64,000 bases of DNA from Brevundimonas alba. GTDB taxonomy: Bacteria > Pseudomonadota > Alphaproteobacteria > Caulobacterales > Caulobacteraceae. This document shows, one piece after another, positions 53,501 through 60,359 of this stretch. Where the stretch lies: contig NZ_JAATJM010000001.1 in NCBI RefSeq assembly GCF_011927945.1, forward strand, positions 629,501-693,500. The letters run 5' to 3'. A program made the translations under genes and the position numbers. Under the pieces are notes generated by a model. That model was given only the letters and a program-made list of their open reading frames with translations, searched no databases and had not been told where the DNA came from. Numbering within the stretch: the first letter of the stretch is position 1; each line of letters starts with the position of its first letter.

Positions 53501-53670
53501 GCTCGATCATCGGCGCCGTCGTTGGCGTCCAGCCGTTCGGCGGCGAAGGCCTGTCCGGCACCGGCCCGAAAGCCGGCGGCCCCTACAGCCTGATCCGCTA
53601 CGCCGCCGAAAAAGCCATCAGCAACAACATCTCCGCCCAGGGCGGCGACCCGGCGTTGTTGAACCTGTGA
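50542..53670 (+). CDS. putA: Bifunctional proline dehydrogenase / L-glutamate gamma-semialdehyde dehydrogenase
   Basis: A 1042-residue fusion that oxidises proline to glutamate. Residues to about 520 form the FAD-binding proline dehydrogenase barrel (GVSVKLSALSPRYEA, VRLVKGAYWDTEIKRAQ, FATHNAHSLAAV, FQRLHGMGEALYD, RVYAPVGG-like RAYAPVGGHEDLLPYLVRRL). Residues from about 560 are the aldehyde dehydrogenase (CISPWNFPLAIFTGQI, AETGGLNGMFVDTT, and catalytic C833 in SSGQRCSALRL). There is no N-terminal ribbon-helix-helix DNA-binding domain. The start MDAHV at 50542 is preferred to 50485. The next gene overlaps the stop by four bases. Confidence 0.94.
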   Translation: MDAHVSPPLSLSQDWDALDQGKFADETATVRGLLARVPLDAAERGAVLNGAVDLVERARASVKKQGVVESFLQEFSLGTREGLALMCLAEALLRTPDEDTRDRLIAEKIGSADWSSHLGQSDSLFVNASTWGLMLTGKLVDVDEEAKTDLPGFLRRIVGRLGEPVIREAVAAAVRIMGEQFVVGRTIEAALKRSNREGWLCSFDMLGEGARTAHDAERYEKIYADAIEAVGRTSKGQGPEVGHGVSVKLSALSPRYEATHEARVWDELYPRIVRLARIAAKYDINFTMDAEEADRLALSLKLLDRLAHEPDLGGWTGLGLAVQAYQKRCPEVIRRVAELSKSSGRRLMVRLVKGAYWDTEIKRAQQFGRTDYPVFTTKAATDLNYLVCARLMIEAAPHIYSQFATHNAHSLAAVYKMASERNVKIEFQRLHGMGEALYDAARDAFGPVTVRAYAPVGGHEDLLPYLVRRLLENGANSSFVHALLDERVPASAVAADPITTVEAHPDRHPKIPTPKDMYMDRQNSLGRDYSQAADRERHVLALEKVDSEKLTSGPILGGKLKAGTNSQPVLNPFDTTQLLGHVSEATEADIDAAVDLAVRAQVKWDRIGGAGRAPTLRAMGDALEADMDRLVALLSREAGKTLNDGVAEVREAADFCRYYAMLAERDFGGPQELKGPVGEINQLVLHGRGVFACISPWNFPLAIFTGQIAAALAAGNAVLAKPAEQTPLVAAEAVRLYYKAGLNPDLLALVPGRGETVGAKLVSHPGIDGVAFTGGTDTATLINRSLANRPGPIIPFIAETGGLNGMFVDTTALKEQVIDDVILSAFGSSGQRCSALRLLYVPHDAADALIEGLKGALAAQVVGDPSDPATDIGPVIDADAKGMLDAHLERLGKDAKIVARAELPAGADKGHLFAPTIAEIPTPDYLEREVFGPILHVCRYEPSKLKQTASKLAERGYGLTLGVHSRIEAFADEVARLVPAGNVYINRSIIGAVVGVQPFGGEGLSGTGPKAGGPYSLIRYAAEKAISNNISAQGGDPALLNL

Positions 53671-53873
53671 GTGGGCCAGACCACGAGGCCCTCAGGGCTC
53701 TGGCGTGGATGGTCGAGCAGTACCTCTCCACGGGCGAGGAACTGGACACGCTCAGCATGAGCCCAAGACAGGACGCGCTGACGGTTCTCAAGCGTGAAGG
53801 TCTGGTGGACTACGACGGCGTTCGGTGCGGCTCGTGGACCGAAGCGGGTCGCCGGTTACTCGACGAGCGCTGA
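53667..53873 (+). CDS. Small protein coupled to putA
   Basis: A 68-residue protein beginning at GTG 53667, which overlaps the putA stop (GTGA). It has EALRALAWMVEQYLSTGEE, then SPRQDALTVLKREGLVDYDG and GSWTEAGRRLLDER, which looks like a small helical, winged-helix-like fold; no family was recognised. The overlap suggests translational coupling to putA, so it may affect proline metabolism. Its last 18 bases overlap the convergent membrane protein gene. Confidence 0.55.
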   Translation: MSGPDHEALRALAWMVEQYLSTGEELDTLSMSPRQDALTVLKREGLVDYDGVRCGSWTEAGRRLLDER

Positions 53874-54443
53874 CGCGGCCTGCACCCGCGCCTCCCCCCG
53901 CGCCGCCTCCCGGAACAGCCACGCCGCCAGCAGCCATCCCAGCGAGAACACGCCGACGATGGCGAAGACGATGTGCTCATAGGCCAGCGCCACGAACCCC
54001 GTCCCGAACTGCGCCGCCGCCGTCACCACCATCGCCAGCGCCATCCCCTTCGCCCTGAACCGCGCCACGCAGGCGCCTACGATCGCAATGGCGATGACGG
54101 CGAAGAAGATCTGGTTCAGCGGGTTGTTCTCGTTGCCGATGATGCCGACCGCCAGATTCGACCAGGTGATCAGGAAGCTGGTCCCCACCGCCACGATCAC
54201 TCCGGCCCGATAGGCCAGCTGTCCCGACAGTCTCAGCCCCAGCTCCGCCAGCCCCGCCGCGACCCCCAGCATCACGCCCCAGGCGATGAAGTCGAACGGC
54301 GTCCACGGCAGACCCGCGAACAGCGTCGCCGCCAGCGGGATCAGCCAGGCGACGACCGCCCCGCCCCACACCACCATCCGCAGCATCCGGGTCAGCTTCG
54401 CGTCCCGCGCCGTCCTGTTGGCCATGACCATGTCTCCACTCAT
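53856..54443 (-). CDS. Hypothetical membrane protein, larger of a related pair
   Basis: A 195-residue protein with five or six membrane helices. LRMVVWGGAVVAWLIPLAATLF is followed by WTPFDFIAWGVMLGVAAGLAELGLRL and LITWSNLAVGIIGNENNPLN, then two more helices. The first half aligns with the protein encoded upstream (54461-54757): both have L.RM..WG, WT..DF...GV, an A..EL/IEL helix and W...AVGI. The start MSGDMV at 54443 has GGGGAGAG about eight bases upstream. Function unknown; the two genes are 17 bases apart in one operon. Confidence 0.65.
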   Translation of the reverse strand: MSGDMVMANRTARDAKLTRMLRMVVWGGAVVAWLIPLAATLFAGLPWTPFDFIAWGVMLGVAAGLAELGLRLSGQLAYRAGVIVAVGTSFLITWSNLAVGIIGNENNPLNQIFFAVIAIAIVGACVARFRAKGMALAMVVTAAAQFGTGFVALAYEHIVFAIVGVFSLGWLLAAWLFREAARGEARVQAASALVE

Positions 54444-54460
54444 CCGAACTCTCCCCGATG

Positions 54461-54757
54461 CTAGTGGAAGATGCCGACCGCGGCCTCGACCCAGATCAGG
54501 CCGACGATCGCGATTACGAACAGGGCGAAGCCGATGCGGATCACCGGATTGCGCACCCGCCACGCCACCAGTTCGATCAGCGCCCCTCCGCCGATCAGCA
54601 GCACCCCCGCGAAGACGAAGTCGGTCGTCGTCCAGTTCACCTCCTCGGTGAACCGCATGGCCACGACGGGCGCCAGCATGATCAGGGCGACCGCGCCCCA
54701 GCCCATCATCCGCAGGACCTTCCACAGCTGGTCCAGATCTTGGTTCGTCACGTTCAT
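54461..54757 (-). CDS. Hypothetical membrane protein, smaller of a related pair
   Basis: A 98-residue protein with three membrane segments: MMGWGAVALIMLAPVVAMRF, TTTDFVFAGVLLIGGGALIEL and FALFVIAIVGLIWVEAAVGIF. It corresponds to the first half of the next protein in the operon (53856-54443). The start MNVTNQDLDQLW at 54757 has GGAGGACGAG just upstream; the frame upstream is not conserved. No family name is known to me. Confidence 0.65.
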   Translation of the reverse strand: MNVTNQDLDQLWKVLRMMGWGAVALIMLAPVVAMRFTEEVNWTTTDFVFAGVLLIGGGALIELVAWRVRNPVIRIGFALFVIAIVGLIWVEAAVGIFH

Positions 54758-54858
54758 CTCGTCCTCCACGTCGTCATCGACCCGGCGACCGTGCCGCGGC
54801 CGCCGGTGAACGGCATGAGCGAAATGTGAGCAGTTGCTGAAAGCGTCGCCGCAGGGGC

Positions 54859-55563
54859 TCACCCGGCCGGGCCGGCCACATAGACGCTGCAGGTCGAGGC
54901 GCCGCCGGTCAGCGGATTGTCGAACGCCACCACCTCCGCCCGCACCGCCGGGAACACCGCCGCCAGCACGGCGAGGAAATCATCGTCCGGCCCCTCGTCC
55001 GACCACATGGCGAACACACCCCTCTCGCTGAGCGCCTCCCTTACCCGCGTCAGCCCTTCCACCGAATAGAACCGCGCATGGTCAGGATGCAGCAGGGCGC
55101 GCGGCGAGTGATCGATGTCGAGCAGCACGACGTCGTACCGTTCCTCCGCCACCCGCGGCGCAGCGAACCAGCCGAAGAAGTCGCCCAGCGTCAGCCGGCA
55201 ACGCACCTCCTTCCCGAGGCTGTCGCCGATCGGCACCAGCCCCGCCTGATGCCATTCGATCACCGGCGCCAAGGCGTCGACGACCTCCACCGACGCCACC
55301 CGCGGATCGGCCAGCGCCTCGCGCGCCGTATAGCCCAGCCCCAGTCCCCCCACGAGCACGCGCAATCCTTCGCCCGTCGCGGCGGCCAGCCCCCGAACCG
55401 CCAGCTCCGTCTCGCCGACCGTGAACAGGCTCGACATCAGATGCTCCTCGCCGAGGATCACCTCGACGACATCCGCATCAATGGCCGCCACCCAGCGCCG
55501 CCTCAGCACCAGCGGCCCCATCGCGGTCGGGCGATAGTCCAGTTCCTCGATCAGCCGTCCCAT
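54859..55563 (-). CDS. Spermidine synthase-like SAM-dependent methyltransferase-fold protein
   Basis: A 234-residue protein with the aminopropyltransferase/SAM-dependent fold. The nucleotide-binding loop is VLVGGLGLGYTAREALAD, followed by SVEVVDALAPVIEWHQ and the YDVVLLDIDHSPRALLHPDH strand. It lacks the two conserved polyamine-site segments of true spermidine synthases, so it may act as a methyltransferase or aminopropyltransferase on an unknown substrate. The start MGRLIEEL at 55563 has GGAGAAC just upstream. The previous 100 bases hold no feature. Confidence 0.7.
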   Translation of the reverse strand: MGRLIEELDYRPTAMGPLVLRRRWVAAIDADVVEVILGEEHLMSSLFTVGETELAVRGLAAATGEGLRVLVGGLGLGYTAREALADPRVASVEVVDALAPVIEWHQAGLVPIGDSLGKEVRCRLTLGDFFGWFAAPRVAEERYDVVLLDIDHSPRALLHPDHARFYSVEGLTRVREALSERGVFAMWSDEGPDDDFLAVLAAVFPAVRAEVVAFDNPLTGGASTCSVYVAGPAG

Positions 55564-55689
55564 TCCGTTCTCCAGCAGCCGCAGTGAAAGGAGCCTGAGG
55601 GCGAACGGCGTCGAACGCCACCCTCGGATCCTTGAAAGGCGTCGTGCTTCCACGCACGGCCTCATCCCGCGATTGTGAGCCCACTCTCC

Positions 55690-55715
55690 GGAACGGCGAA
55701 GGCTCCATCCCGCTT
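55690..55715 (+). promoter_or_regulatory. EcfG-like promoter upstream of the DUF2383 gene
   Basis: GGAAC (55690-55694), 16 bases, then CGCTT (55711-55715), near the general stress response consensus GGAAC-N16-CGTT with one difference in the -10. It lies 30 bases before the start at 55746. Confidence 0.4.
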
Positions 55716-55745
55716 AAGGCAGCCCAACGACAACGGAGAGCCTGA

Positions 55746-56198
55746 ATGAACACGCACGATGATCGCGCCGTGAAGGTCCTGAACAGCCTGATCGAAACCA
55801 CGATGGACAGCGCTCACGGCTATCGCAACGCCGCCGAAGGCGCCGACAACCCGGAGTTCAAGACGCTGTTCTCGCAAAATGCCGGCAAGCGCGAGGAACT
55901 GTGCCGCCGTCTCCAGCAGGAGGTCCGCACCTTCGGAGGCGAACCGGAGGACGACCAGTCGCTCCTGGGCCGCATCCACAACAAGTTCGCCCAGATGCGT
56001 GGCGACCTGATGGGCCGCGACGACAAGGGCGTCATCGATGAGGTCGAGCGCGGCGAGGACTTCATCAAGGCCAAGTTCGAAGAGGCGTCCCGCGACGCGG
56101 ACCTGCCCGACCCCGCGCGTCAGGTCGTCACCACCGCCTATGCCGAGGTCAAGGCCGACCACGACACCATCAGCCGCCTCAAGCACCAGATGCACTGA
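55746..56198 (+). CDS. DUF2383 / PA2169 family four-helix protein
   Basis: A 150-residue helical protein of the PA2169 family (DUF2383): VKVLNSLIETTMDSAHGYRN, then AEGADNPEFKTLFSQNAGKR, CRRLQQEVRTFGGEPEDDQS and a long C-terminal helix with ERGEDFIKAKFEEASRDADL. The ferritin-like helix bundle has no obvious diiron set. Family members are often in general-stress regulons, which fits the EcfG-like upstream element. It stands alone between convergent genes on the other strand. Function unknown. Confidence 0.78.
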   Translation: MNTHDDRAVKVLNSLIETTMDSAHGYRNAAEGADNPEFKTLFSQNAGKREELCRRLQQEVRTFGGEPEDDQSLLGRIHNKFAQMRGDLMGRDDKGVIDEVERGEDFIKAKFEEASRDADLPDPARQVVTTAYAEVKADHDTISRLKHQMH

Positions 56199-56244
56199 CG
56201 CGGCCTCCGGGACGGCCCTGCCTGAGCGGCGGGGCCGTCTCTCG

Positions 56245-57069
56245 TCAGGCTGGTGCGTGCGCCGCCTTGAGACGCTTCGGCGCGCCGCCGCCGGTCCAGC
56301 CCAGATAGCCCGCCAGTGCGCCGGCGAGCAGGCCGAGCGAGACGGTCAAGGCCGGAGGCAACTGGCTGTAGGCGGAGAAGACGCCGCCCAGCACTGGCAT
56401 GTTCGGTGCGAACCACATCACCACCGCCTGCAACACCACGAAGAACGTCACGACCAGCCAGGACGCGCCGTTCCTGCGGTTCATGAAATACAGCCCCATC
56501 GCGAATACGGCGACCAGACCGTCGCTGATGACGATCGTGTCGAGAACCTCGCGCGGGCCCTCGCTGCCGATGACATTCATCCACGGGAAGGCCGCGCCCA
56601 TCAGCCGGCTGAACGGCGACTCGAACAGGATCAGCGGCGTCGCCAGCATATAGCCGGCGTGAAGCCTGACGTTCCGCCGGTTGCGCAGGGCCAGGTAGAA
56701 CAAGGTCAGATAGGCGGCGATCGCGACCGCCATGCCGATTCCGAACGAGGGTCCAAGCAGACCGATGAACGGGCCCTCCTGCGCCGCATACCGGGCCGCC
56801 GAGACATTGATGATCATCACGAAGCCGGCGATCAGCAGCGGGAACATGACGAAGCTCGCCTTGCCCACGGTCCGGTGGAGGGCCGCCTGCCGATGATGGA
56901 TGGCGACGCTCTGGGCGATCAGCAGCACCAGCCAGCTGGTGGCTGTGAGGGCATGAACATGGAAGGCCAGGGCCACATGGCCGATCAGGGTGAAATAGCT
57001 CGCCCAGAACCCGCCCAGCACGACGAGCAGGACCACGCCCACGAAATAGTGCCCATATTTGTATGGCAT
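56245..57069 (-). CDS. Hypothetical multi-pass membrane protein
   Basis: A 274-residue protein with about seven or eight membrane helices. It starts MPYKYGHYFVGVVLLVVLGG, and has histidines placed inside or near helices (HVHALTATSWLVLLIAQSVA, HHRQAALHRTVGKASF) that could bind heme or metal. MPVLGGVFSAYSQLPPALTVS and LGWTGGGAPKRL form the C-terminus. It resembles DUF2306-type proteins only in general plan, so no family is claimed. It lies between the DUF2383 and RtcB genes. Confidence 0.6.
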   Translation of the reverse strand: MPYKYGHYFVGVVLLVVLGGFWASYFTLIGHVALAFHVHALTATSWLVLLIAQSVAIHHRQAALHRTVGKASFVMFPLLIAGFVMIINVSAARYAAQEGPFIGLLGPSFGIGMAVAIAAYLTLFYLALRNRRNVRLHAGYMLATPLILFESPFSRLMGAAFPWMNVIGSEGPREVLDTIVISDGLVAVFAMGLYFMNRRNGASWLVVTFFVVLQAVVMWFAPNMPVLGGVFSAYSQLPPALTVSLGLLAGALAGYLGWTGGGAPKRLKAAHAPA

Positions 57070-57162
57070 CGACCGCTCCCCCGAACCGAACGGTGATATC
57101 CGGACTCCCCGTCGCGGTAAAGCTCTGCCTCACGGGACGGATACGCCGCCCCCAACGACGAA

Positions 57163-57190
57163 AGCCGGCTCCACCTGCGTGGAACCGGCT
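57163..57190 (-). terminator. Terminator-like hairpin after rtcB
   Basis: AGCCGGCTCC (57163-57172) and GGAACCGGCT (57181-57190) form a 10-base stem with one mismatch and an 8-base loop; on the minus strand TTTCGTCGTT follows. Confidence 0.55.
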
Positions 57191-57194
57191 CCCG

Positions 57195-58412
57195 TCATCC
57201 CTTGACGCACACCACCTGACGCAGGGTGTGCACGACCTCGATCAGGTCGGTCTGGGCCGCGATGACCGCATCGATGTCCTTGTAGGCCATTGGGGTTTCG
57301 TCGATCACCTCGGCGTCCTTGCGGCATTCGACGCCCTCGGTAGCGCGGACGTGGTCCTCCACCGTGAAGCGCCGCTTCGCCTCGGTCCGGCTCATCGCCC
57401 GACCGGCGCCGTGCGAGCAGGTGCAGAACGAGTCCGCATTGCCCTTGCCGCGCACGATGAAGGACTTCGCCCCCATCGAGCCGGGGATGATGCCCAGCTC
57501 ATCGAGCTTGGCTGACACCGCGCCCTTCCGGGTCAGGAACACGTCCTTGCCGAAGTGGCGCTCCTTCGAGACGTAGTTGTGGTGGCAGTTCACCGCCTCC
57601 TGCGTCGTCTCCAGATCCGGCCAGAACGCGCGCAGCACGTTCAGGACGCTGTCCATCATTACCTCGCGGTTGGCGCGGGCGTACTTCTGCGCCCACGACA
57701 CCGCCTTGATGTAGTCGTTGAAGCCTTCCGACCCTTCCGGGAAGTAGGCCAGATCCTGATCCGGAAGGTTCAGGAACCAGCGCCGCGCCTCGTGCTTGGC
57801 CCGCTCGATGAAATAGGTCCCGAAGCGGTTTCCTACCCCGCGCGAGCCCGAGTGCAGCATCACCCACACGTCTCCCGCTTCGTCGAGGCACAGCTCGATG
57901 AAGTGGTTGCCCGTGCCCAGCGTGCCCAGATGGCCGAAGCCACGCGGGTGCGCCGCCTTGGGGTGTTTCTCCACCACGGCGTCGTAACCGGCTTTGAGGT
58001 CGGTCCAGCGGGTCACGGCCGCAGCCGGGGGCTCGCCGGCCCAGGCGCCCTTGTCGTTGCGTCCGCCGTTGTCGGTGCGGCCGTGCGGAACGGCCGCCTC
58101 GATGGCGGAGCGGATGCCCGACAGGTCGTCCGGCAGGTGTTCGGCGCGGATCGAGAGCCGCACCGCCATCATTCCGCAGCCGATGTCCACGCCCACGGCG
58201 GCCGGGATGATGGCCCCGACGGCGGGGATCACCGACCCCACCGTCGCGCCTTTCCCCCAGTGCACGTCCGGCATGACCGCGACGTGTTTGTGGATGAACG
58301 GCAGCGAAGCCACGTTCTTCAGCTGCGCCAGCGCCGCATCCTCGATGGGCACCCCCCGGGTCCACGCCTTGATCGGCGCTCCCGGGCTTTCAATTACGTC
58401 ATAGCCGCTCAT
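57195..58412 (-). CDS. rtcB: RNA-splicing ligase RtcB family protein
   Basis: A 405-residue RNA ligase that joins 2',3'-cyclic phosphate ends to 5'-hydroxyl ends with GTP and Mn2+. Metal ligands lie in VGVDIGCGM (D76, C79), GTGNHFIEL and HSGSRGVGNR; the histidine to be guanylylated is H334 in CSHGAGR. The N-terminal IKAWTRGVPIEDAALAQ is complete, and the length is normal. The start ATG at 58412 has AAGGAG upstream. No rtcA, rtcR or prfH gene is adjacent; instead the gene has a long leader with a terminator-like hairpin. Confidence 0.93.
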   Translation of the reverse strand: MSGYDVIESPGAPIKAWTRGVPIEDAALAQLKNVASLPFIHKHVAVMPDVHWGKGATVGSVIPAVGAIIPAAVGVDIGCGMMAVRLSIRAEHLPDDLSGIRSAIEAAVPHGRTDNGGRNDKGAWAGEPPAAAVTRWTDLKAGYDAVVEKHPKAAHPRGFGHLGTLGTGNHFIELCLDEAGDVWVMLHSGSRGVGNRFGTYFIERAKHEARRWFLNLPDQDLAYFPEGSEGFNDYIKAVSWAQKYARANREVMMDSVLNVLRAFWPDLETTQEAVNCHHNYVSKERHFGKDVFLTRKGAVSAKLDELGIIPGSMGAKSFIVRGKGNADSFCTCSHGAGRAMSRTEAKRRFTVEDHVRATEGVECRKDAEVIDETPMAYKDIDAVIAAQTDLIEVVHTLRQVVCVKG

Positions 58413-58475
58413 GGGCGACGTCTCCTTCTCTGTGATCCTTCCGGACCGGCGCGGCGGAGTCTCGCGGATACAAGA

Positions 58476-58504
58476 AACCCCTCCGGCCGGTGGCGGGAGG
58501 GGTT
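58476..58504 (-). terminator. Intrinsic terminator-like hairpin in the rtcB leader
   Basis: AACCCCTCC (58476-58484) and GGAGGGGTT (58496-58504) form a 9-bp stem with an 11-base loop; on the minus strand it runs into TTTCTTGT. It lies about 65 bases upstream of the rtcB start and downstream of a 29-codon mini-ORF, so it may act as an attenuator. Confidence 0.55.
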
Positions 58505-58537
58505 GCTGGAAAAACCGAAGTCGATGGACCCTTGCTC

Positions 58538-58627
58538 CTATGCACCCCCCACGCGCGCGCCAATGCCCTCGACCGGCTGGCGGTCAAGCTGCATGGGCAG
58601 GCTTGTGTTGGTGCGATAGGCGAACAT
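58538..58627 (-). CDS. Possible 29-residue leader peptide upstream of rtcB
   Basis: A short frame, MFAYRTNTSLPMQLDRQPVE then GIGARVGGA, ending 34 bases before the terminator-like hairpin in the rtcB leader. A weak GAGACG lies just upstream. It has no strong codon bias for one amino acid and no recognised homologue. It could be a leader peptide or a chance frame in a structured RNA. Confidence 0.3.
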   Translation of the reverse strand: MFAYRTNTSLPMQLDRQPVEGIGARVGGA

Positions 58628-58763
58628 GGGTCGTCTCGTTTTCGGGAGGGCGCTGATATCCGAACCGCAACGGTAAAGCCAGCGGGTTTTTCGGCTTCAA
58701 CCTTCACTGTTGACGCAGAATTACGGCCAAGCCAACGTTCGGCGTCTCTGGAGAAACCGATCG

Positions 58764-60353
58764 ATGCGGCGCGTTTTGCTGACCCTGCTCCTGTCATGCC
58801 TCGCCGTCCCGGCTCTGGCCGACCCCGCCGGCATTCGGGTCAGCCCGACCCCGGAAGGCGTGCGCGTCGACTACAGGCTGGCAGGTCCGGCGTCCCGCCT
58901 CGCCTTCCCGTCTGCCGTCTCGCCCGAGGCGCGCATGACGGCTCTCGACGAAGGCGTGACGGTCGCGCCCGACGGCCTGACTTCCCTTCAGCCGCGCGCT
59001 GATTTCAGCCTGCTGTTCGGCCCCGACAGGGTGCGGGTCGACGCCACCTATCCGGTCGTGTCGCGTCTCGGCGAGGGCTGGATGATCCACCTGCCGTCCC
59101 TGCTCGCCGATGTCGGCGACGGGCTCGGTCCGGAGGACGTGGTGATCGAGCCCGGCCCCGGCTGGGCCGTCGTCGCAGGCCCGGTGGAGCCGTCGGCCGA
59201 CGGCTTCGTCTACGTCGGGCCCGACGTGTCGTCGCCGACCGAGGGGACGCGCACGATCATCGACCCCGCCGTACCGGTCTGGCTCACCGACGACGCTCGC
59301 GCGGCGCTTGAGACCAGCAACGCCTTCTTCGCCGAGGGTCTGGCCATTCCGGCGCCCGGCCGTCCGGTCCTGCTGATGGGCGCCCTGCCGCCCGAGGATC
59401 GCTCCACCTACGTCGGCGACGTCACCGCCAACGGCGTCATCAATCTCCAGTTCGCGACCCGGATGCTGCCGGCCGGACGGGACAGCCGCTTCACCGATCT
59501 GGTCGTGCCGTTCGTCGCCCACGAAACCTTCCACGTCTGGCAGGGGAACGGCTTCCGCGACGAAGAGGGGATCAACGGCCGCTGGCTCACGGAGGGATCG
59601 GCCGAATATTTCAGCCTGCTAGCCCAGGCCGCGCAGTCGCCCGAGGCCGCCGGGCGCAGCCGGCAGGTGCTGGCGCGGCGCTTCGGCGCCTGCCTCTCGG
59701 CCATGGACCTCAAATCCGAGGGGCTGCTCCACCTCGACGAGGCGGCCGCCCAGGCGACGCGCTACGATTGCGGCACGGTCAGCCAATGGCTGGCCGACCT
59801 GCAGACCCGCTCCAGCGGCGGCCTGTTCGGCATCTGGCGCGGCCTGCTGACCCGGCCTGACGGCTATGGCGTGTCCGAGTTTCGGGCCCTGCTGGCAGAG
59901 CACCCTTCGGCCGGAGATGCGGGTCAGGCGGCCCTGCTCGACGGTTCGACCGAGATCCGGGGCGCCGTCGTCTCCGCCCTCGACGCCATGGGCGCCAGGC
60001 TCAGCCCCGCCGATCCCGGCCGCGTCGCCTGGGCCCAGGCCGCCCTCTGGCCGCTGCTGAACAGCAGTTGCTCCGGCCAGCGCGGCATCCGCACGGACGA
60101 CGGCCGCTTCTTCCTCGACACCGGCGACCGCTGCGGCTCCCTGTCCGGCGATCTCCAGGCCGTCTCGATCGACGGGCAGCGGTTCGACGTCTCGGCCGAA
60201 GCCGCCTTCCACGCCGTCGAGGCCGCCTGCGCTTCGCGAGGCGCGGTCACCGTCGGGCTGATGGATGGTGAAACGGTTCGCGAGGTCGAAGCCTCCTGCA
60301 GCCGCGCCGCATCGCCGCCGCCGCCCGCCTACACCATCGCCAGCATCCCCTGA
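58764..60353 (+). CDS. Secreted gluzincin-type metallopeptidase, M1-like
   Basis: A 529-residue protein with signal peptide MRRVLLTLLLSCLAVPALA. The zinc motif HETFH (253-257) with WQGNG and the third ligand E277 in WLTEGSAEYF recall the M1 family (HExxH, about 19 residues, E), but the rest of the M1 core is not evident, so it is a divergent gluzincin. The N-terminal 200 residues are beta-rich (VSPTPEGVRVDYRLAGPASR). C-terminal cysteine-rich parts (NSSCSGQRGIRTD, CGSLSGDL) suggest disulfides. It probably cuts peptides in the periplasm. The start has GGAG twelve bases upstream. Confidence 0.65.
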   Translation: MRRVLLTLLLSCLAVPALADPAGIRVSPTPEGVRVDYRLAGPASRLAFPSAVSPEARMTALDEGVTVAPDGLTSLQPRADFSLLFGPDRVRVDATYPVVSRLGEGWMIHLPSLLADVGDGLGPEDVVIEPGPGWAVVAGPVEPSADGFVYVGPDVSSPTEGTRTIIDPAVPVWLTDDARAALETSNAFFAEGLAIPAPGRPVLLMGALPPEDRSTYVGDVTANGVINLQFATRMLPAGRDSRFTDLVVPFVAHETFHVWQGNGFRDEEGINGRWLTEGSAEYFSLLAQAAQSPEAAGRSRQVLARRFGACLSAMDLKSEGLLHLDEAAAQATRYDCGTVSQWLADLQTRSSGGLFGIWRGLLTRPDGYGVSEFRALLAEHPSAGDAGQAALLDGSTEIRGAVVSALDAMGARLSPADPGRVAWAQAALWPLLNSSCSGQRGIRTDDGRFFLDTGDRCGSLSGDLQAVSIDGQRFDVSAEAAFHAVEAACASRGAVTVGLMDGETVREVEASCSRAASPPPPAYTIASIP

Positions 60354-60359
60354 CGGGGC

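Noticed and set aside
58399-58797. 132-residue minus-strand frame over the rtcB leader
   Set aside because: It is Arg/Ser/Pro-rich with no domain and would overlap the rtcB start; the leader is better explained as regulatory RNA.
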